Assembly (NCBI RefSeq): GCF_003597125.1
Contig: NZ_QYYA01000001.1
Location: 434,001 to 498,000 of the forward strand
Source of the DNA: Alcanivorax profundi
Lineage (GTDB): Bacteria; Pseudomonadota; Gammaproteobacteria; Pseudomonadales; Alcanivoracaceae
DNA: 64,000 bases
Reading direction: 5' to 3'
Positions 1-8,039 of this stretch are shown here, piece by piece (within the stretch, counting starts at the first letter, position 1; every line of letters starts with the position of its first letter). A program made the translations under genes and the position numbers. The notes under the pieces were generated by a model that worked only from the letters and a program-made list of their open reading frames with translations, was not told the DNA's origin and made no database searches.

Positions 1-650
1 TGTCGCATTTTTCCGGTACCAGCCGCGACCCCTTGCTGATTCCCCAGAACCTGACCATGGCGGAGCTGCAGACGTTACTGGCCACCGGGCAGTTGCCTGC
101 CGGCAGTGACCCGGAATTCACCCCGGTGTACAACGTCATCGACCAGACCGGCCTTGAGCTGCAATACCTGCAGAACGGCTGGTTGTGGAAACTGGAAGCC
201 ATCAGCCGTTCCGGGCAGGGCGATCGTTTCTACGCGCTGGATGGCGGTTTTGAGTATACCCAGGTGGGGTTGTTCGGCTCGGCGGCCGATCTGGGCTGGA
301 TCGTGGAATATATCTGGGAAGACCGTGAAGACAGCCTGGCGTCCCCCATGGCCAGCGATGTGCTGTTGGGGACCCGGTTCACCTTTAACGATGTGGCGTC
401 TACCGAAATTCTGGCGGGCGTGATTTACGATGCCGACAATGAAGAAAAGGCCTTCAGCCTGGAATCCAGCCGCCGCTTTGGCAATAACCTGAAAGCCACC
501 CTGGAAGCCCGTTTCTACACTGATGCGCAAGACCCCCGCAGCCCTTCAGCGCTGTACCGGGATATCCTGCGCAACGTCAACACCAACCCTGGGCTTGGCC
601 CGATCAGTCGATCGGACTTTGTGCAGGCAGAGCTGGTGTATTACTTCTGA
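1..650 (+). CDS. Outer-membrane beta-barrel protein, C-terminal part (5' end outside window)
   Basis: The reading frame is open from the first base of the window, so this is the last 215 or so residues of a longer protein. The segment has alternating polar/hydrophobic stretches with aromatic residues (for example WLWKLEAISRSG and LGWIVEYIWEDRE), acidic turns, and ends in AELVYYF with a terminal Phe. That C-terminal signature is typical of proteins inserted by the Bam complex. I infer a beta-barrel in the outer membrane but cannot name a family or substrate. It ends 79 bases before the psrA start, and the psrA operator lies between them, so the two are probably separate transcription units. 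Confidence 0.6.
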   Translation, partial: SHFSGTSRDPLLIPQNLTMAELQTLLATGQLPAGSDPEFTPVYNVIDQTGLELQYLQNGWLWKLEAISRSGQGDRFYALDGGFEYTQVGLFGSAADLGWIVEYIWEDREDSLASPMASDVLLGTRFTFNDVASTEILAGVIYDADNEEKAFSLESSRRFGNNLKATLEARFYTDAQDPRSPSALYRDILRNVNTNPGLGPISRSDFVQAELVYYF

Positions 651-679
651 GGGCGGCGTCCCTTGACCAGGCATGCCGC

Positions 680-706
680 CAAACGTATGTTTGAAACGTA
701 TGTTTT
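680..706. promoter_or_regulatory. Tandem PsrA-type operator
   Basis: Two overlapping copies of the pattern [G/C]AAAC-N4-GTTT[G/N] lie directly upstream of psrA. The first, at 680-693, is a perfect palindrome (CAAAC-GTAT-GTTTG). The second, at 693-706, is GAAAC-GTAT-GTTTT, sharing one base with the first. The pattern matches the binding site known for Pseudomonas PsrA (as I recall it), a fatty-acid-responsive repressor that controls its own gene. Position 24 bases before the start codon fits autorepression. Confidence 0.75.
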
Positions 707-729
707 GAACGATGCTCAGGGGCGAAGCT

Positions 730-1368
730 ATGGCACAGGCAGGAACGGTTGACCGAATCCTGGATACGGCAGAAGTGCTGTTTGCCCAGAAAGGGTTTGC
801 GGAAACCAGCCTGCGTGCCATTACCAGCAAGGCAGGTGTGAATCTGGCTGCGGTGAACTACCACTTTGGCTCCAAGGAATCGCTGGTACAGGCCGTGTTT
901 GAACGCTTCCTGACGCCATTTTGTGCTGCGCTGGACGCCAAGCTGGATGAGATGGAGGCTAGTGGTGTAGCGGATACCCCGGAGAACATTCTCGGCATCA
1001 TGTCGCGTTTGGTGCTGGGGTCTCACCCGGAAGATCCTCAGCGCGCTGCGATCTTCTTCCGCTTGTCCGGGCAGGCCTACAGTCAGCCCCAGGGGCACTT
1101 GCGCGAATATTTGCACCAACAGTACGGCGCAGTATTTCGTCGCCTGCAAGACCACATGCAGCGTGCGGTTCCAGATGTGCCGCCCCGGGAGTTGTTCTGG
1201 CGGGTCCAGTTCAGTCTGGGGGCGACGATCTTTACCCTTTCGGGCCTTGAATCACTGAAGGATATCAGTCGCAACGACTTCAACATGGATGTGACTGAGG
1301 CGGATATTACCCAGCGCTTGTTGCCATTTCTCGTTGGCGGTATCAAGGCGCCGGTACCCGCAGTTTAG
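730..1368 (+). CDS. psrA: TetR-family regulator, PsrA type (fatty-acid sensing)
   Basis: A 212-residue TetR regulator. The N-terminal helix-turn-helix (roughly residues 5-55) contains ETSLRAITSKAGVNLAAVNY followed by HFGSKESL, which I recognise as the highly conserved head of Pseudomonas PsrA. The C-terminal half has the PPRELFWRVQFSLGA segment also seen there. PsrA binds long-chain acyl-CoA or fatty acids and controls beta-oxidation and, in Pseudomonas, rpoS. I chose the ATG at 730 over the ATG at 712 because 730 has an AGGGGCG ribosome site 8 bases upstream and matches the family N-terminus (MAQ...). The tandem palindrome at 680-706 suggests autoregulation. In Pseudomonas psrA sits next to nagZ; here nagZ is about 4 kb away with genes inserted between. 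The assignment is firm; the target set here is inferred. Confidence 0.88.
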   Translation: MAQAGTVDRILDTAEVLFAQKGFAETSLRAITSKAGVNLAAVNYHFGSKESLVQAVFERFLTPFCAALDAKLDEMEASGVADTPENILGIMSRLVLGSHPEDPQRAAIFFRLSGQAYSQPQGHLREYLHQQYGAVFRRLQDHMQRAVPDVPPRELFWRVQFSLGATIFTLSGLESLKDISRNDFNMDVTEADITQRLLPFLVGGIKAPVPAV

Positions 1369-1440
1369 CTCGCCTGCTCTCATTATTGAAAATCCGGCTC
1401 CATCAGGCATAGTCATAAGAAAACAACGAGGACGTTGATT

Positions 1441-2346
1441 ATGGCGCTTGATTACGCATTGCTGGATGTATTCGCGGGGGCTCCGTTTCAGGGCACCCAA
1501 ATCCCCGTCGTGATGCTGACGGGAAAGAGCATGGATGCACAGGGGAAGACCGCGATCGCCAGCGAATTCCAGCAGACCGAAACCGTGTTTATCGAGCCGG
1601 ACAATGCCGCCTCTCCGGTAAGTGTTTTCACCCCCCGAGGGCAGCAGCTATTTGGCGCGCATACTATTTTGGCTGCCTCTTATGTGGCGTATGAAATGGG
1701 GTTGGCCGATGATCAGGGGACGTTTTCGTCATACCTGCTGAAGCAAAATGACCAGCAGATAGAAAGCTTTATTGACAAGACGGATAACGGGCCCGGTGCC
1801 ATTCAGTTTGCCCGTGTCCTCAGTCCATCCATCGACCGTTATACCCCGGAAATTCCTCGGTTGGCAGCCGCTCTTAATATCGACGATAAGCATATCGCCT
1901 TTAGTAAGTACAAACCTATGGTGGTGAGCGTGGATAAGCCGACGCTGATCATACCGTTTACCAAGCCCGAGCATGTGCTGGCTGCCAGCCTGAATGCAGA
2001 GCACTGGGCGGGGCTGGCCGGAAATATCTATACCTCGGAAGTTTTCTTGTTTGCACCGGGAAGCATCACGGGTGAGTCTGATTTCCATGGGCGGATAATC
2101 AGCCCGGACCTGCCTCGGGATGTATTTCCTCCCATCGGTAATGTCATGCCTGAGTTTATCGCTTATCTGGCTGAGCAGAAGGAAACCGTGCCAGGCACGC
2201 ATACCTTGTCTGTGGACCGTGGCAGCCCCGACACCCGGAAGAGCCTGCTGCGAGTGGAGTTCGATAAGCACCCTGGCAAGCAGTTGCGATGCCGCATCGG
2301 GGGTAATGTGGTGAAAATGGGAACAGGCTCACTGCTGGTATCCTGA
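1441..2346 (+). CDS. PhzF-family isomerase-like protein
   Basis: A 301-residue protein of the PhzF / diaminopimelate-epimerase fold. The start MALDYALLDVFAGAPFQGTQ matches the usual opening xDVFtxxpFxGNp, and the conserved Glu lies in FQQTETVFIEP as in PhzF. The second family motif, normally GHxTLA, appears as FGAHTILAASYV, so the His is displaced by one residue. PhzF converts dihydro-hydroxyanthranilate in phenazine synthesis, but most members, including this isolated gene, have no known substrate and there are no other phz genes nearby. The ATG at 1441 follows GAGG 9 bases upstream; an in-frame TTG at 1435 is less likely. No strong terminator separates it from psrA. Confidence 0.75.
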   Translation: MALDYALLDVFAGAPFQGTQIPVVMLTGKSMDAQGKTAIASEFQQTETVFIEPDNAASPVSVFTPRGQQLFGAHTILAASYVAYEMGLADDQGTFSSYLLKQNDQQIESFIDKTDNGPGAIQFARVLSPSIDRYTPEIPRLAAALNIDDKHIAFSKYKPMVVSVDKPTLIIPFTKPEHVLAASLNAEHWAGLAGNIYTSEVFLFAPGSITGESDFHGRIISPDLPRDVFPPIGNVMPEFIAYLAEQKETVPGTHTLSVDRGSPDTRKSLLRVEFDKHPGKQLRCRIGGNVVKMGTGSLLVS

Positions 2347-2437
2347 AAGCCTCTGTCGTCTACCCGTTGGCGCGATACCGGGGCAATTCAGCGCCTTGCC
2401 AGGCATACCGGTAACGAGCCAACAGGCTGGCGCTGGT

Positions 2438-2863
2438 CTATTCGTTACAGGCACCTACCCACTTTGCTTCACTGTGAGTCTTCATGCTGTGGTGATTGCC
2501 TTTGACGGTGATGTCTGTGCTGTAGTGCTTGCTGTTATGCATCACCATTTTGCCGGTAATTCGGGTTTTGGCATTGCTGCCAGGCATTGTGCATTCTGCT
2601 TCCCATTCCAGCCCGTTATCAGTTGTTCTGATATCCCCAGTATCACAATTGTCTTCTTTCCAGCTTTCACGCATGGCGTCTTCCGGGTTGGCGGCTTCTT
2701 CAGCGGTCACGCAGTCCTGTTGGACCTGGGTACGCATGTTTTCGGGCATACCGGGAGCATTCATCTCCACAGTGATGGCCCATTTGCCAGGGGTCAGTTC
2801 AATGGCGTGGCTGAACGGGGACAACAGTCCGAGGGAAAGAATCAACGGCAACGCGGTTTTCAT
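2438..2863 (-). CDS. DUF3617 family secreted protein
   Basis: A 141-residue protein with a clear Sec signal peptide (MKTALPLILSLGLLSPFSHA, cleavage near residue 20), so the mature part is probably periplasmic. The mature start ELTPGKWAITVEMNAPGMPE and the Cys-containing central region (QQDCVTAEEAANP; CDTGDIRTTDNGLEWEAEC) fit the DUF3617 family, small periplasmic proteins of unknown function with paired cysteines. The ATG at 2863 is preceded by AAGGA; a longer in-frame start five codons upstream has no better site and would spoil the signal peptide. It is followed 3' by nothing on its strand and lies 3' of nth on the same strand side. Function unknown. Confidence 0.75.
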   Translation of the reverse strand: MKTALPLILSLGLLSPFSHAIELTPGKWAITVEMNAPGMPENMRTQVQQDCVTAEEAANPEDAMRESWKEDNCDTGDIRTTDNGLEWEAECTMPGSNAKTRITGKMVMHNSKHYSTDITVKGNHHSMKTHSEAKWVGACNE

Positions 2864-2898
2864 AATGCATCCTTTCAACGGGTTGGGCCGGGCCTCCG

Positions 2899-3537
2899 TT
2901 AGCCCGGTCGTTTACTGAGCGGAAACTCACACAGGTCGGCGATCAGACAGTCCCCGCATTTGGGTTTACGTGCCATGCACACATAGCGACCGTGCAGAAT
3001 CAGCCAGTGGTGAGCATCGCGCAGAAACTCGTCCGGTACCAGTCGAAGCAGCCGTTTTTCGACCTCCAGCACATTTTTGCCGGGGGCAATGCGGGTGCGG
3101 TTTGAGACTCGGAAGATGTGGGTATCCACGGCCATGGTCGGCATGCCATAGGCGGTATTGAGTACCACGTTGGCGGTTTTTCGACCGACGCCAGGCAGGG
3201 CTTCCAGTTCTTCGCGGGTACGGGGCACCTGGCTGTCATGCTGCTCGATCAAAATCTTGCACAGCTGGATCACGTTCTCGGCCTTGGAGTTAAACAGGCC
3301 GATGGTCTTGATGTACTCTTTAAGGCCCTCGAGTCCCAGCGCATAAATGGCTTCGGGGGTGTTGGCTACCGGGTAGAGCCTGGCGGTGGCCTTGTTGACA
3401 CCCACATCGGTGGCCTGGGCAGATAGCACCACGGCAACCAGCAGCTCGAAGTCGGAGCTGTACTCCAGTTCGGTGGTGGGGTTGGGGTTCTGATCCCGTA
3501 ATCGGGTAAAAATTTCAGTCCGTTTCTCGCGATTCAT
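2899..3537 (-). CDS. nth: Endonuclease III (base-excision DNA glycosylase/AP lyase)
   Basis: A 212-residue protein, the usual length. It removes oxidised pyrimidines from DNA and cleaves at abasic sites. The helix-hairpin-helix LPGVGRKTANVVL carries the catalytic Lys, and AVDTHIFRVSNR carries the catalytic Asp. At the C-terminus Cys residues with spacing C-x6-C-x2-C-x5-C (from CMARKPKCGDC on) form the [4Fe-4S] cluster site. The start MNREKRTEIF agrees with the family; the frame stays open much further upstream but that extension overlaps gltS and is not coding. In many gammaproteobacteria nth ends the rnf operon; here it stands alone, divergent from gltS. The DUF3617 gene follows on the same strand after a 35-base gap. 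Confidence 0.95.
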   Translation of the reverse strand: MNREKRTEIFTRLRDQNPNPTTELEYSSDFELLVAVVLSAQATDVGVNKATARLYPVANTPEAIYALGLEGLKEYIKTIGLFNSKAENVIQLCKILIEQHDSQVPRTREELEALPGVGRKTANVVLNTAYGMPTMAVDTHIFRVSNRTRIAPGKNVLEVEKRLLRLVPDEFLRDAHHWLILHGRYVCMARKPKCGDCLIADLCEFPLSKRPG

Positions 3538-3630
3538 GGCCGTATCCTGATTTCGCGGGCAGTATAGCGGATCCATTCCGTTGTGTGGCGCCTGGCCCCT
3601 GCGTTCAATCGGGCCGGATAAGGAGTTTAG

Positions 3631-4815
3631 ATGCAGTTTTCTGCCATGGAATCGCTGATGGTCGCCCTGCTGGTGCTGGGGGCGGGTCAGTGGATCGTGC
3701 ACAAGGTCGGGATTCTCTCCCGACTGAATATGCCTGAACCGGTGGTAGGGGGACTGCTGGCCACCCTGATCGTGACCGGTCTGCAACTGGCTGGGATTAA
3801 CCTCACTTTCGATGAAAGCTTCAAAACCCCGGCCATGCTTTTCTTCTTCGGGGCGGTGGGGCTGGCGGCCGATTTCCGTCTGCTCAAGCAGGGCGGCTGG
3901 GCCATGCTGATCTTCGCCATTCTGGTGATCGTGCTGGTGGCCCTGCAAGATTTGGTTGGTGTGACCATGGCCACCGTGATGGGGCTGGAGCCGTATTACG
4001 GCCTGATCGGCGGGTCAGTGACCATGACGGGCGGGCACGGTACCGGTGCTGCCTGGGCAGAAGTGTTCCAGCGTGACTTCGGGCTCACCGGGGTGTCAGA
4101 ACTGGCGGCGGCTTCGGCCACTTTCGGGCTGGTGTTTGGTGCCTTGCTGGGCGGGCCTCTTGCCATGTTTCTGATACGCCGTTATCGGTTGTCCGCTCCA
4201 GCCCATGGTGCCGGGGAGGGCGATGAACGCTATGACCAGGCCGAGAAAGCACGCCCCATTGCGGCAGCCAGTGTGATCCGCATTCTCATGCTGCTCTCTG
4301 TCGGGGTGGTGGTCGGTTCCGTGGCGGCTGAGCAGTTTGCCGAGGTCTTTCGCCTGCCCACCTTTGTCTGGGTGTTGTTTGTCTGCATCTTGCTGGGCAA
4401 TACCGCACGGCGTTTGTGGCACGTGAACGATGCCACCATCGACATGGTCGGTAATACTGCCCTGGGTATTTTCCTGGCCATTACCCTGATGAGTTTGCAG
4501 TTGCTGCAGCTGGTGGATCTGGCCTTGCCCATGCTCGCCATGTTGCTGGTGCAGGTGATGCTTGCGCTGAGTTTTATTACCTTTGTGACCTTCCGGTTGA
4601 TGGGCCGCAATTATGACTCTGCAGTACTGTGTGCCGGGCATTGCGGTTTTGCCATGGGCGCGACGCCAACGGCGGTGGCCAATATTCAGGCGGTGACACA
4701 GCACCATGGTCCGTCGCCGCTTGCGTTTATCATTGTGCCGGTGGTGGGGGGCTTTATAGTCGATATTGCCAACGCCACCATCATTCAGACCTTTGTCAGC
4801 GTGTTGTCAGGTTAA
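3631..4815 (+). CDS. gltS: Sodium/glutamate symporter
   Basis: A 394-residue polytopic inner-membrane protein with about ten to twelve hydrophobic segments, close to the usual 400 residues. The opening (LNMPEPVVGGLLATLIVTGLQ), the glycine-rich GGSVTMTGGHGTGAAWAEVF and the C-terminal CGHCGFAMGATPTAVANIQAV (shown in part here) fit the GltS family, which imports glutamate with sodium. The ATG at 3631 follows GGATAAGGAG. The next gene starts two bases after its stop, so the two are probably co-transcribed. Glutamate import also fits the presence of a large glutamate dehydrogenase at 32.7 kb, although they are far apart. Confidence 0.93.
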   Translation: MQFSAMESLMVALLVLGAGQWIVHKVGILSRLNMPEPVVGGLLATLIVTGLQLAGINLTFDESFKTPAMLFFFGAVGLAADFRLLKQGGWAMLIFAILVIVLVALQDLVGVTMATVMGLEPYYGLIGGSVTMTGGHGTGAAWAEVFQRDFGLTGVSELAAASATFGLVFGALLGGPLAMFLIRRYRLSAPAHGAGEGDERYDQAEKARPIAAASVIRILMLLSVGVVVGSVAAEQFAEVFRLPTFVWVLFVCILLGNTARRLWHVNDATIDMVGNTALGIFLAITLMSLQLLQLVDLALPMLAMLLVQVMLALSFITFVTFRLMGRNYDSAVLCAGHCGFAMGATPTAVANIQAVTQHHGPSPLAFIIVPVVGGFIVDIANATIIQTFVSVLSG

Positions 4816-4817
4816 CG

Positions 4818-5288
4818 ATGGACATCATCATCAATCTCAGCGGGCAGTGGCTGGAGCTGCGAGGCCCGCAGCCTGTCCGTTACCCGGTTTCCACGGCCCG
4901 CAATGGTGCCGGCCAGGTCATGGGCAGTGAAGCGACCCCGCTGGGACGCCACCTGGTACGGGCACGTTTTGGTGCCGGTTTGCCGCAAGGCGCCGTGCTG
5001 ACCGGCCGCAAGTTTTCGGGTGAAACTCATGGCCCAGCCTTGTCTGCGGCGCATCCTGACCGCGACTGGGTGCTCAGCCGTATTCTCTGGCTGGGTGGGA
5101 TGGAGCCAGAGCACAATCAGGGCGGTAACGTGGATAGTTTTCGGCGCTTTATTTATATTCACGGCACACCGGACTCCGAGCCTATGGGGGTGCCGGCGTC
5201 CCACGGCTGCATCCGTATGCGCAACGCGGATGTGGTGCAGCTTTTCGATCAGGTGCCGGTGGGTACCGCCGTGACTATCACGGAATAA
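4818..5288 (+). CDS. YkuD-fold L,D-transpeptidase/LD-carboxypeptidase without signal peptide
   Basis: A 156-residue protein consisting of a single YkuD domain. The catalytic signature HGTPDSEPMGVPASHGCIRM gives His115, His130 region, Cys131 and Arg133. Most YkuD L,D-transpeptidases are secreted, but the N-terminus here (MDIIINLSGQWLELRG) has no signal peptide or membrane segment, so it should be cytoplasmic. Short cytoplasmic YkuD proteins such as Acinetobacter ElsL act as LD-carboxypeptidases that trim recycled muropeptides (recalled from the literature). The nagZ gene begins 21 bases after the stop, and NagZ acts on the same cytoplasmic recycling intermediates, which supports that role. Start ATG 4818 is set by homology length and position two bases after gltS; a longer frame upstream lies inside gltS. 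Confidence 0.82.
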   Translation: MDIIINLSGQWLELRGPQPVRYPVSTARNGAGQVMGSEATPLGRHLVRARFGAGLPQGAVLTGRKFSGETHGPALSAAHPDRDWVLSRILWLGGMEPEHNQGGNVDSFRRFIYIHGTPDSEPMGVPASHGCIRMRNADVVQLFDQVPVGTAVTITE

Positions 5289-5309
5289 CAGTGACCAATC
5301 AGGGTTGTC

Positions 5310-6329
5310 ATGTCTGACACGGTTTCCCCGCTTTTAATGCTCGACCTGGAAGGCCTGTCGGTCTCCCCGGTGGAGAAAGACATGCTGGCTCATCCTGGAG
5401 CCGGTGGTTTGATTCTATTTACCCGCAATTATCAGGACCGGCAGCAACTGGCTGAGCTGGTGCGCCAGATTCGCGAAATCCGCCCAGACATGCTGATCGC
5501 TGTCGATCAGGAAGGGGGCAGGGTGCAGCGTTTTCGGGAAGGCTTTGTGCGCTTGCCCCCCATGGCTGCACTGGGGCGGGGTTACGCGTGCGGGCCTGAG
5601 CAGGCGCTGCAGGATGCCAAACTTATCGGCGAGCTGATGGCGTCCGAATTGACCGAGCTGGATATCGATATCAGTTTTGCGCCGGTGCTGGATCTGGATT
5701 ATGGGGCCAGCACGGTGATCGGCGATCGCAGTTTTCATGGTGATCCGCAGGCGATGATAGCGCTGGCCGGGGCGTTTATCGATGGCATGAATGCTGCCGG
5801 TATGGCTGCGACCGGAAAGCACTTCCCAGGTCATGGCCATGTGGTAGCAGATTCCCATCTGGAGCTGCCGGTAGACCCGCGCCCCATGGATGAGATTGAG
5901 CAAGCGGACCTGCGTCCGTTTGCGGCACTGGCGTCGCGGCTGGATGGCATCATGCCTGCCCATGTGATTTACAGTGCAGTGGAGAATCAGACAGCCGGGT
6001 TCTCGCCGTTCTGGTTGCAAACCGTATTGCGAGAACGTCTCGGTTTTCGTGGCGTGATTTTTTCCGATGACTTGTCCATGGCGGGGGCCCATGGGGCGGG
6101 CGGTTATGCCCAACGTGCCGAGGCGGCGCTCAAGGCAGGTTGCGACATGGTGCTGGCCTGCAATTGCCAGTCAGGGGCACAAGAGGTGCTTGGCTATCTG
6201 GAAACCGCTGGCCATCAGGGGCAGGTTGCGGTCGGCGGCCTGCGTTGCCGACCACGGCATGCCATGGACATCGGCCGGCGGCAGGCCGCTGAAGCAGTGG
6301 CAACACGATTGATTGAGGAGAACACATGA
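5310..6329 (+). CDS. nagZ: Beta-N-acetylhexosaminidase NagZ (cell-wall recycling)
   Basis: A 339-residue glycoside hydrolase family 3 enzyme, the usual length. It removes GlcNAc from GlcNAc-anhydroMurNAc peptides in the cytoplasm. The conserved loop KHFPGHGHVVADSH carries the His/Asp pair and FSDDLSM carries the nucleophile Asp; the substrate-binding VDQEGGRVQRF is intact. No signal peptide is seen. In Gram-negative bacteria its product can act as an inducer of AmpC-type beta-lactamase through AmpR, but no ampR or ampC is in this window. The mscS start codon overlaps its stop (ATGA), so translation is coupled. The gene lies in a plus-strand run starting with gltS. Confidence 0.94.
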   Translation: MSDTVSPLLMLDLEGLSVSPVEKDMLAHPGAGGLILFTRNYQDRQQLAELVRQIREIRPDMLIAVDQEGGRVQRFREGFVRLPPMAALGRGYACGPEQALQDAKLIGELMASELTELDIDISFAPVLDLDYGASTVIGDRSFHGDPQAMIALAGAFIDGMNAAGMAATGKHFPGHGHVVADSHLELPVDPRPMDEIEQADLRPFAALASRLDGIMPAHVIYSAVENQTAGFSPFWLQTVLRERLGFRGVIFSDDLSMAGAHGAGGYAQRAEAALKAGCDMVLACNCQSGAQEVLGYLETAGHQGQVAVGGLRCRPRHAMDIGRRQAAEAVATRLIEENT

Positions 6330-7480
6330 ACTGGGATTGGCAGCAGTTGCTGGTCTGGCCGACGCTAGACACCCCTTCGGATATCTGGCTGACACAGCTT
6401 TTTATTGTGGTGTTATGTACTGTGTCGGTGAATTTTATCCTGATGCGGGCGATCGATGTTATCGAACGTCTGATCATCAAAACCGATACCTTGTGGGATG
6501 ATGCCTTGCTGGAAGCGGCCCGGATCCCGGTGCGGCTGTTCTTCTGGGTGGTGGGCCTCTCGATCAGCGTTGAGCTGATGCAGAGCGTCAGCGAAGAAGA
6601 AAATCTGATCTTTGACATGGTGCCCCAGGCGCGGCGGATCGCCTTCATCATCATTATTGCCATGTTCCTGAACCGGTTTATCTCCTATACCCAGAAAAAC
6701 CTCATCGATCCGGAGCGCATGCGCAAGCCCATGGACCAGTCCACCGCAGCGGCCATTGCCAAGCTGCTGAGGGTCTCGGTGATCATTACCGCTGCACTGA
6801 TTATTCTGCAGACACTCGGGTACAGCATTTCCGGGGTACTGGCATTTGGCGGTATTGGTGGCATGGCGGTGGCTTTTGCCGCCAAGGACCTGCTAGCCAA
6901 CTTCTTTGGCGGCATGATGATCTATCTGGACAAGCCGTTCCGTGTCGGCGACTGGGTGCGCTCGCCAGACCGTTCCATTGAAGGCACGGTGGAGAATATC
7001 GGCTGGCGTCTGACCCGCATCCGCACCTTTGACCAGCGACCGCTGTATATCCCAAATGCCATGTTTACCTCCATTGTGCTGGAAAACCCGTCTCGCATGC
7101 TCAATCGCCGTATCTACGAGAAGATTGGTATCCGTTACGACGACTGGGAAAAAATGCCAGGCATTGTGGACGCGGTAAAAGCCATGCTGGTTGCCCATGA
7201 AGAACTGGATACTGAGGGTCGTACTCTCATTGTCAATTTCGACAGTTATGGGGCGTCACATCTGGAGTTCTTCATCTACACCTTCACCGAAACCACCCAG
7301 TGGGTGCGTTACCATGAGATCAAGCAGGACGTGCTCATGAAAATCATGAACATTGTCCACGAACACGGTGCCGAGTTCGCCTTCCCGACCCGCACCCTGC
7401 ATCTGATCAGCGACAACGACCATCCGGCCACCGGGCTGGAGGACGACAACGCCGAGGAAACTACACATGTCCAGCGCTAA
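6326..7480 (+). CDS. MscS-family mechanosensitive ion channel
   Basis: A 384-residue membrane protein. Four or five hydrophobic helices occupy the first 190 residues, ending in the glycine/alanine-rich pore helix region (GVLAFGGIGGMAVAFAAKDL), followed by the MscS beta domain signature FFGGMMIYLDKPFRVGDWV. The C-terminal soluble domain ends with an acidic tail. Such channels open on hypo-osmotic stress. It resembles the YnaI/YbdG-like class with extra N-terminal helices rather than minimal MscS. ATG 6326 follows GAGGAG and overlaps the nagZ stop by four bases; the next gene begins 14 bases before its stop. These overlaps point to one operon. Confidence 0.88.
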   Translation: MNWDWQQLLVWPTLDTPSDIWLTQLFIVVLCTVSVNFILMRAIDVIERLIIKTDTLWDDALLEAARIPVRLFFWVVGLSISVELMQSVSEEENLIFDMVPQARRIAFIIIIAMFLNRFISYTQKNLIDPERMRKPMDQSTAAAIAKLLRVSVIITAALIILQTLGYSISGVLAFGGIGGMAVAFAAKDLLANFFGGMMIYLDKPFRVGDWVRSPDRSIEGTVENIGWRLTRIRTFDQRPLYIPNAMFTSIVLENPSRMLNRRIYEKIGIRYDDWEKMPGIVDAVKAMLVAHEELDTEGRTLIVNFDSYGASHLEFFIYTFTETTQWVRYHEIKQDVLMKIMNIVHEHGAEFAFPTRTLHLISDNDHPATGLEDDNAEETTHVQR

Positions 7481-8039
7481 CGACGTACAACAGGAACTGA
7501 TGCGGGTACGCCGCGAGGCCATCGAGCTGCATTCGTCCGATCAAGTTCAGGAAGCCATCGCCAAACTCGCGTTCGAGGTGACCGAGGCCTACTCCGGCAA
7601 AGTGCCAGTGTTCGTGACTATCATGAATGGCGGCATGATTTTCGCGGCCGAGCTGGTCAAACGCCTGGATTTCCCACTGGAGATGGATTACCTGCATGCC
7701 AGCCGCTATCTCGGGGCCACCTCCGGCGGTGCCGTGGAATGGATCGTCACCCCCAATGCCAGTCTGGCGGGCCGCGATGTGTTGATTGTCGATGACATCC
7801 TGGATGTGGGCTCGACCCTGTTGTCGATCATCGAAGCCTGTTACGCCCAGGGCGCGGCGTCGGTGAAGACCTGTGTGCTGGTCGACAAGAAACACGACCG
7901 TAAGGCCCGACCGGGTTTGAAAGCCGATTTCACGGCTCTGGAAGCCGAGGATTATTACCTGTTCGGTATGGGCATGGACTACAAGGGCTTCTGGCGTAAC
8001 GCGCCGGGTATCTACGCAGTGAAGGAGAGCGACAGCTGA
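7467..8039 (+). CDS. hpt: Hypoxanthine-guanine phosphoribosyltransferase
   Basis: A 190-residue type I phosphoribosyltransferase. The PRPP-binding motif is VLIVDDILDVGSTL, and an N-terminal VTIMNGGMIFAAELVKRL matches the hypoxanthine-type enzymes (HPRT/Hpt), with the C-terminal DYKGFWRNAPGIYAVKE loop. It turns hypoxanthine or guanine plus PRPP into IMP or GMP. It overlaps mscS by 14 bases, and the next gene's ATG overlaps its stop (TGATG), so it is translationally coupled to the methylthioinosine phosphorylase that follows. That enzyme releases hypoxanthine, which this protein can salvage. The exact base preference is inferred. Confidence 0.9.
   Translation: MSSANDVQQELMRVRREAIELHSSDQVQEAIAKLAFEVTEAYSGKVPVFVTIMNGGMIFAAELVKRLDFPLEMDYLHASRYLGATSGGAVEWIVTPNASLAGRDVLIVDDILDVGSTLLSIIEACYAQGAASVKTCVLVDKKHDRKARPGLKADFTALEAEDYYLFGMGMDYKGFWRNAPGIYAVKESDS

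Noticed and set aside
652-680. Terminator after the first barrel gene (GGCGGC/GCCGCC)
   Set aside because: Only 6 bp with a 17-base loop, no T run, and it runs into the PsrA operator.
3538-3948. N-terminal extension of nth by about 136 residues
   Set aside because: The open frame runs antisense through the start of gltS, lacks a ribosome site and goes past the normal Nth N-terminus.
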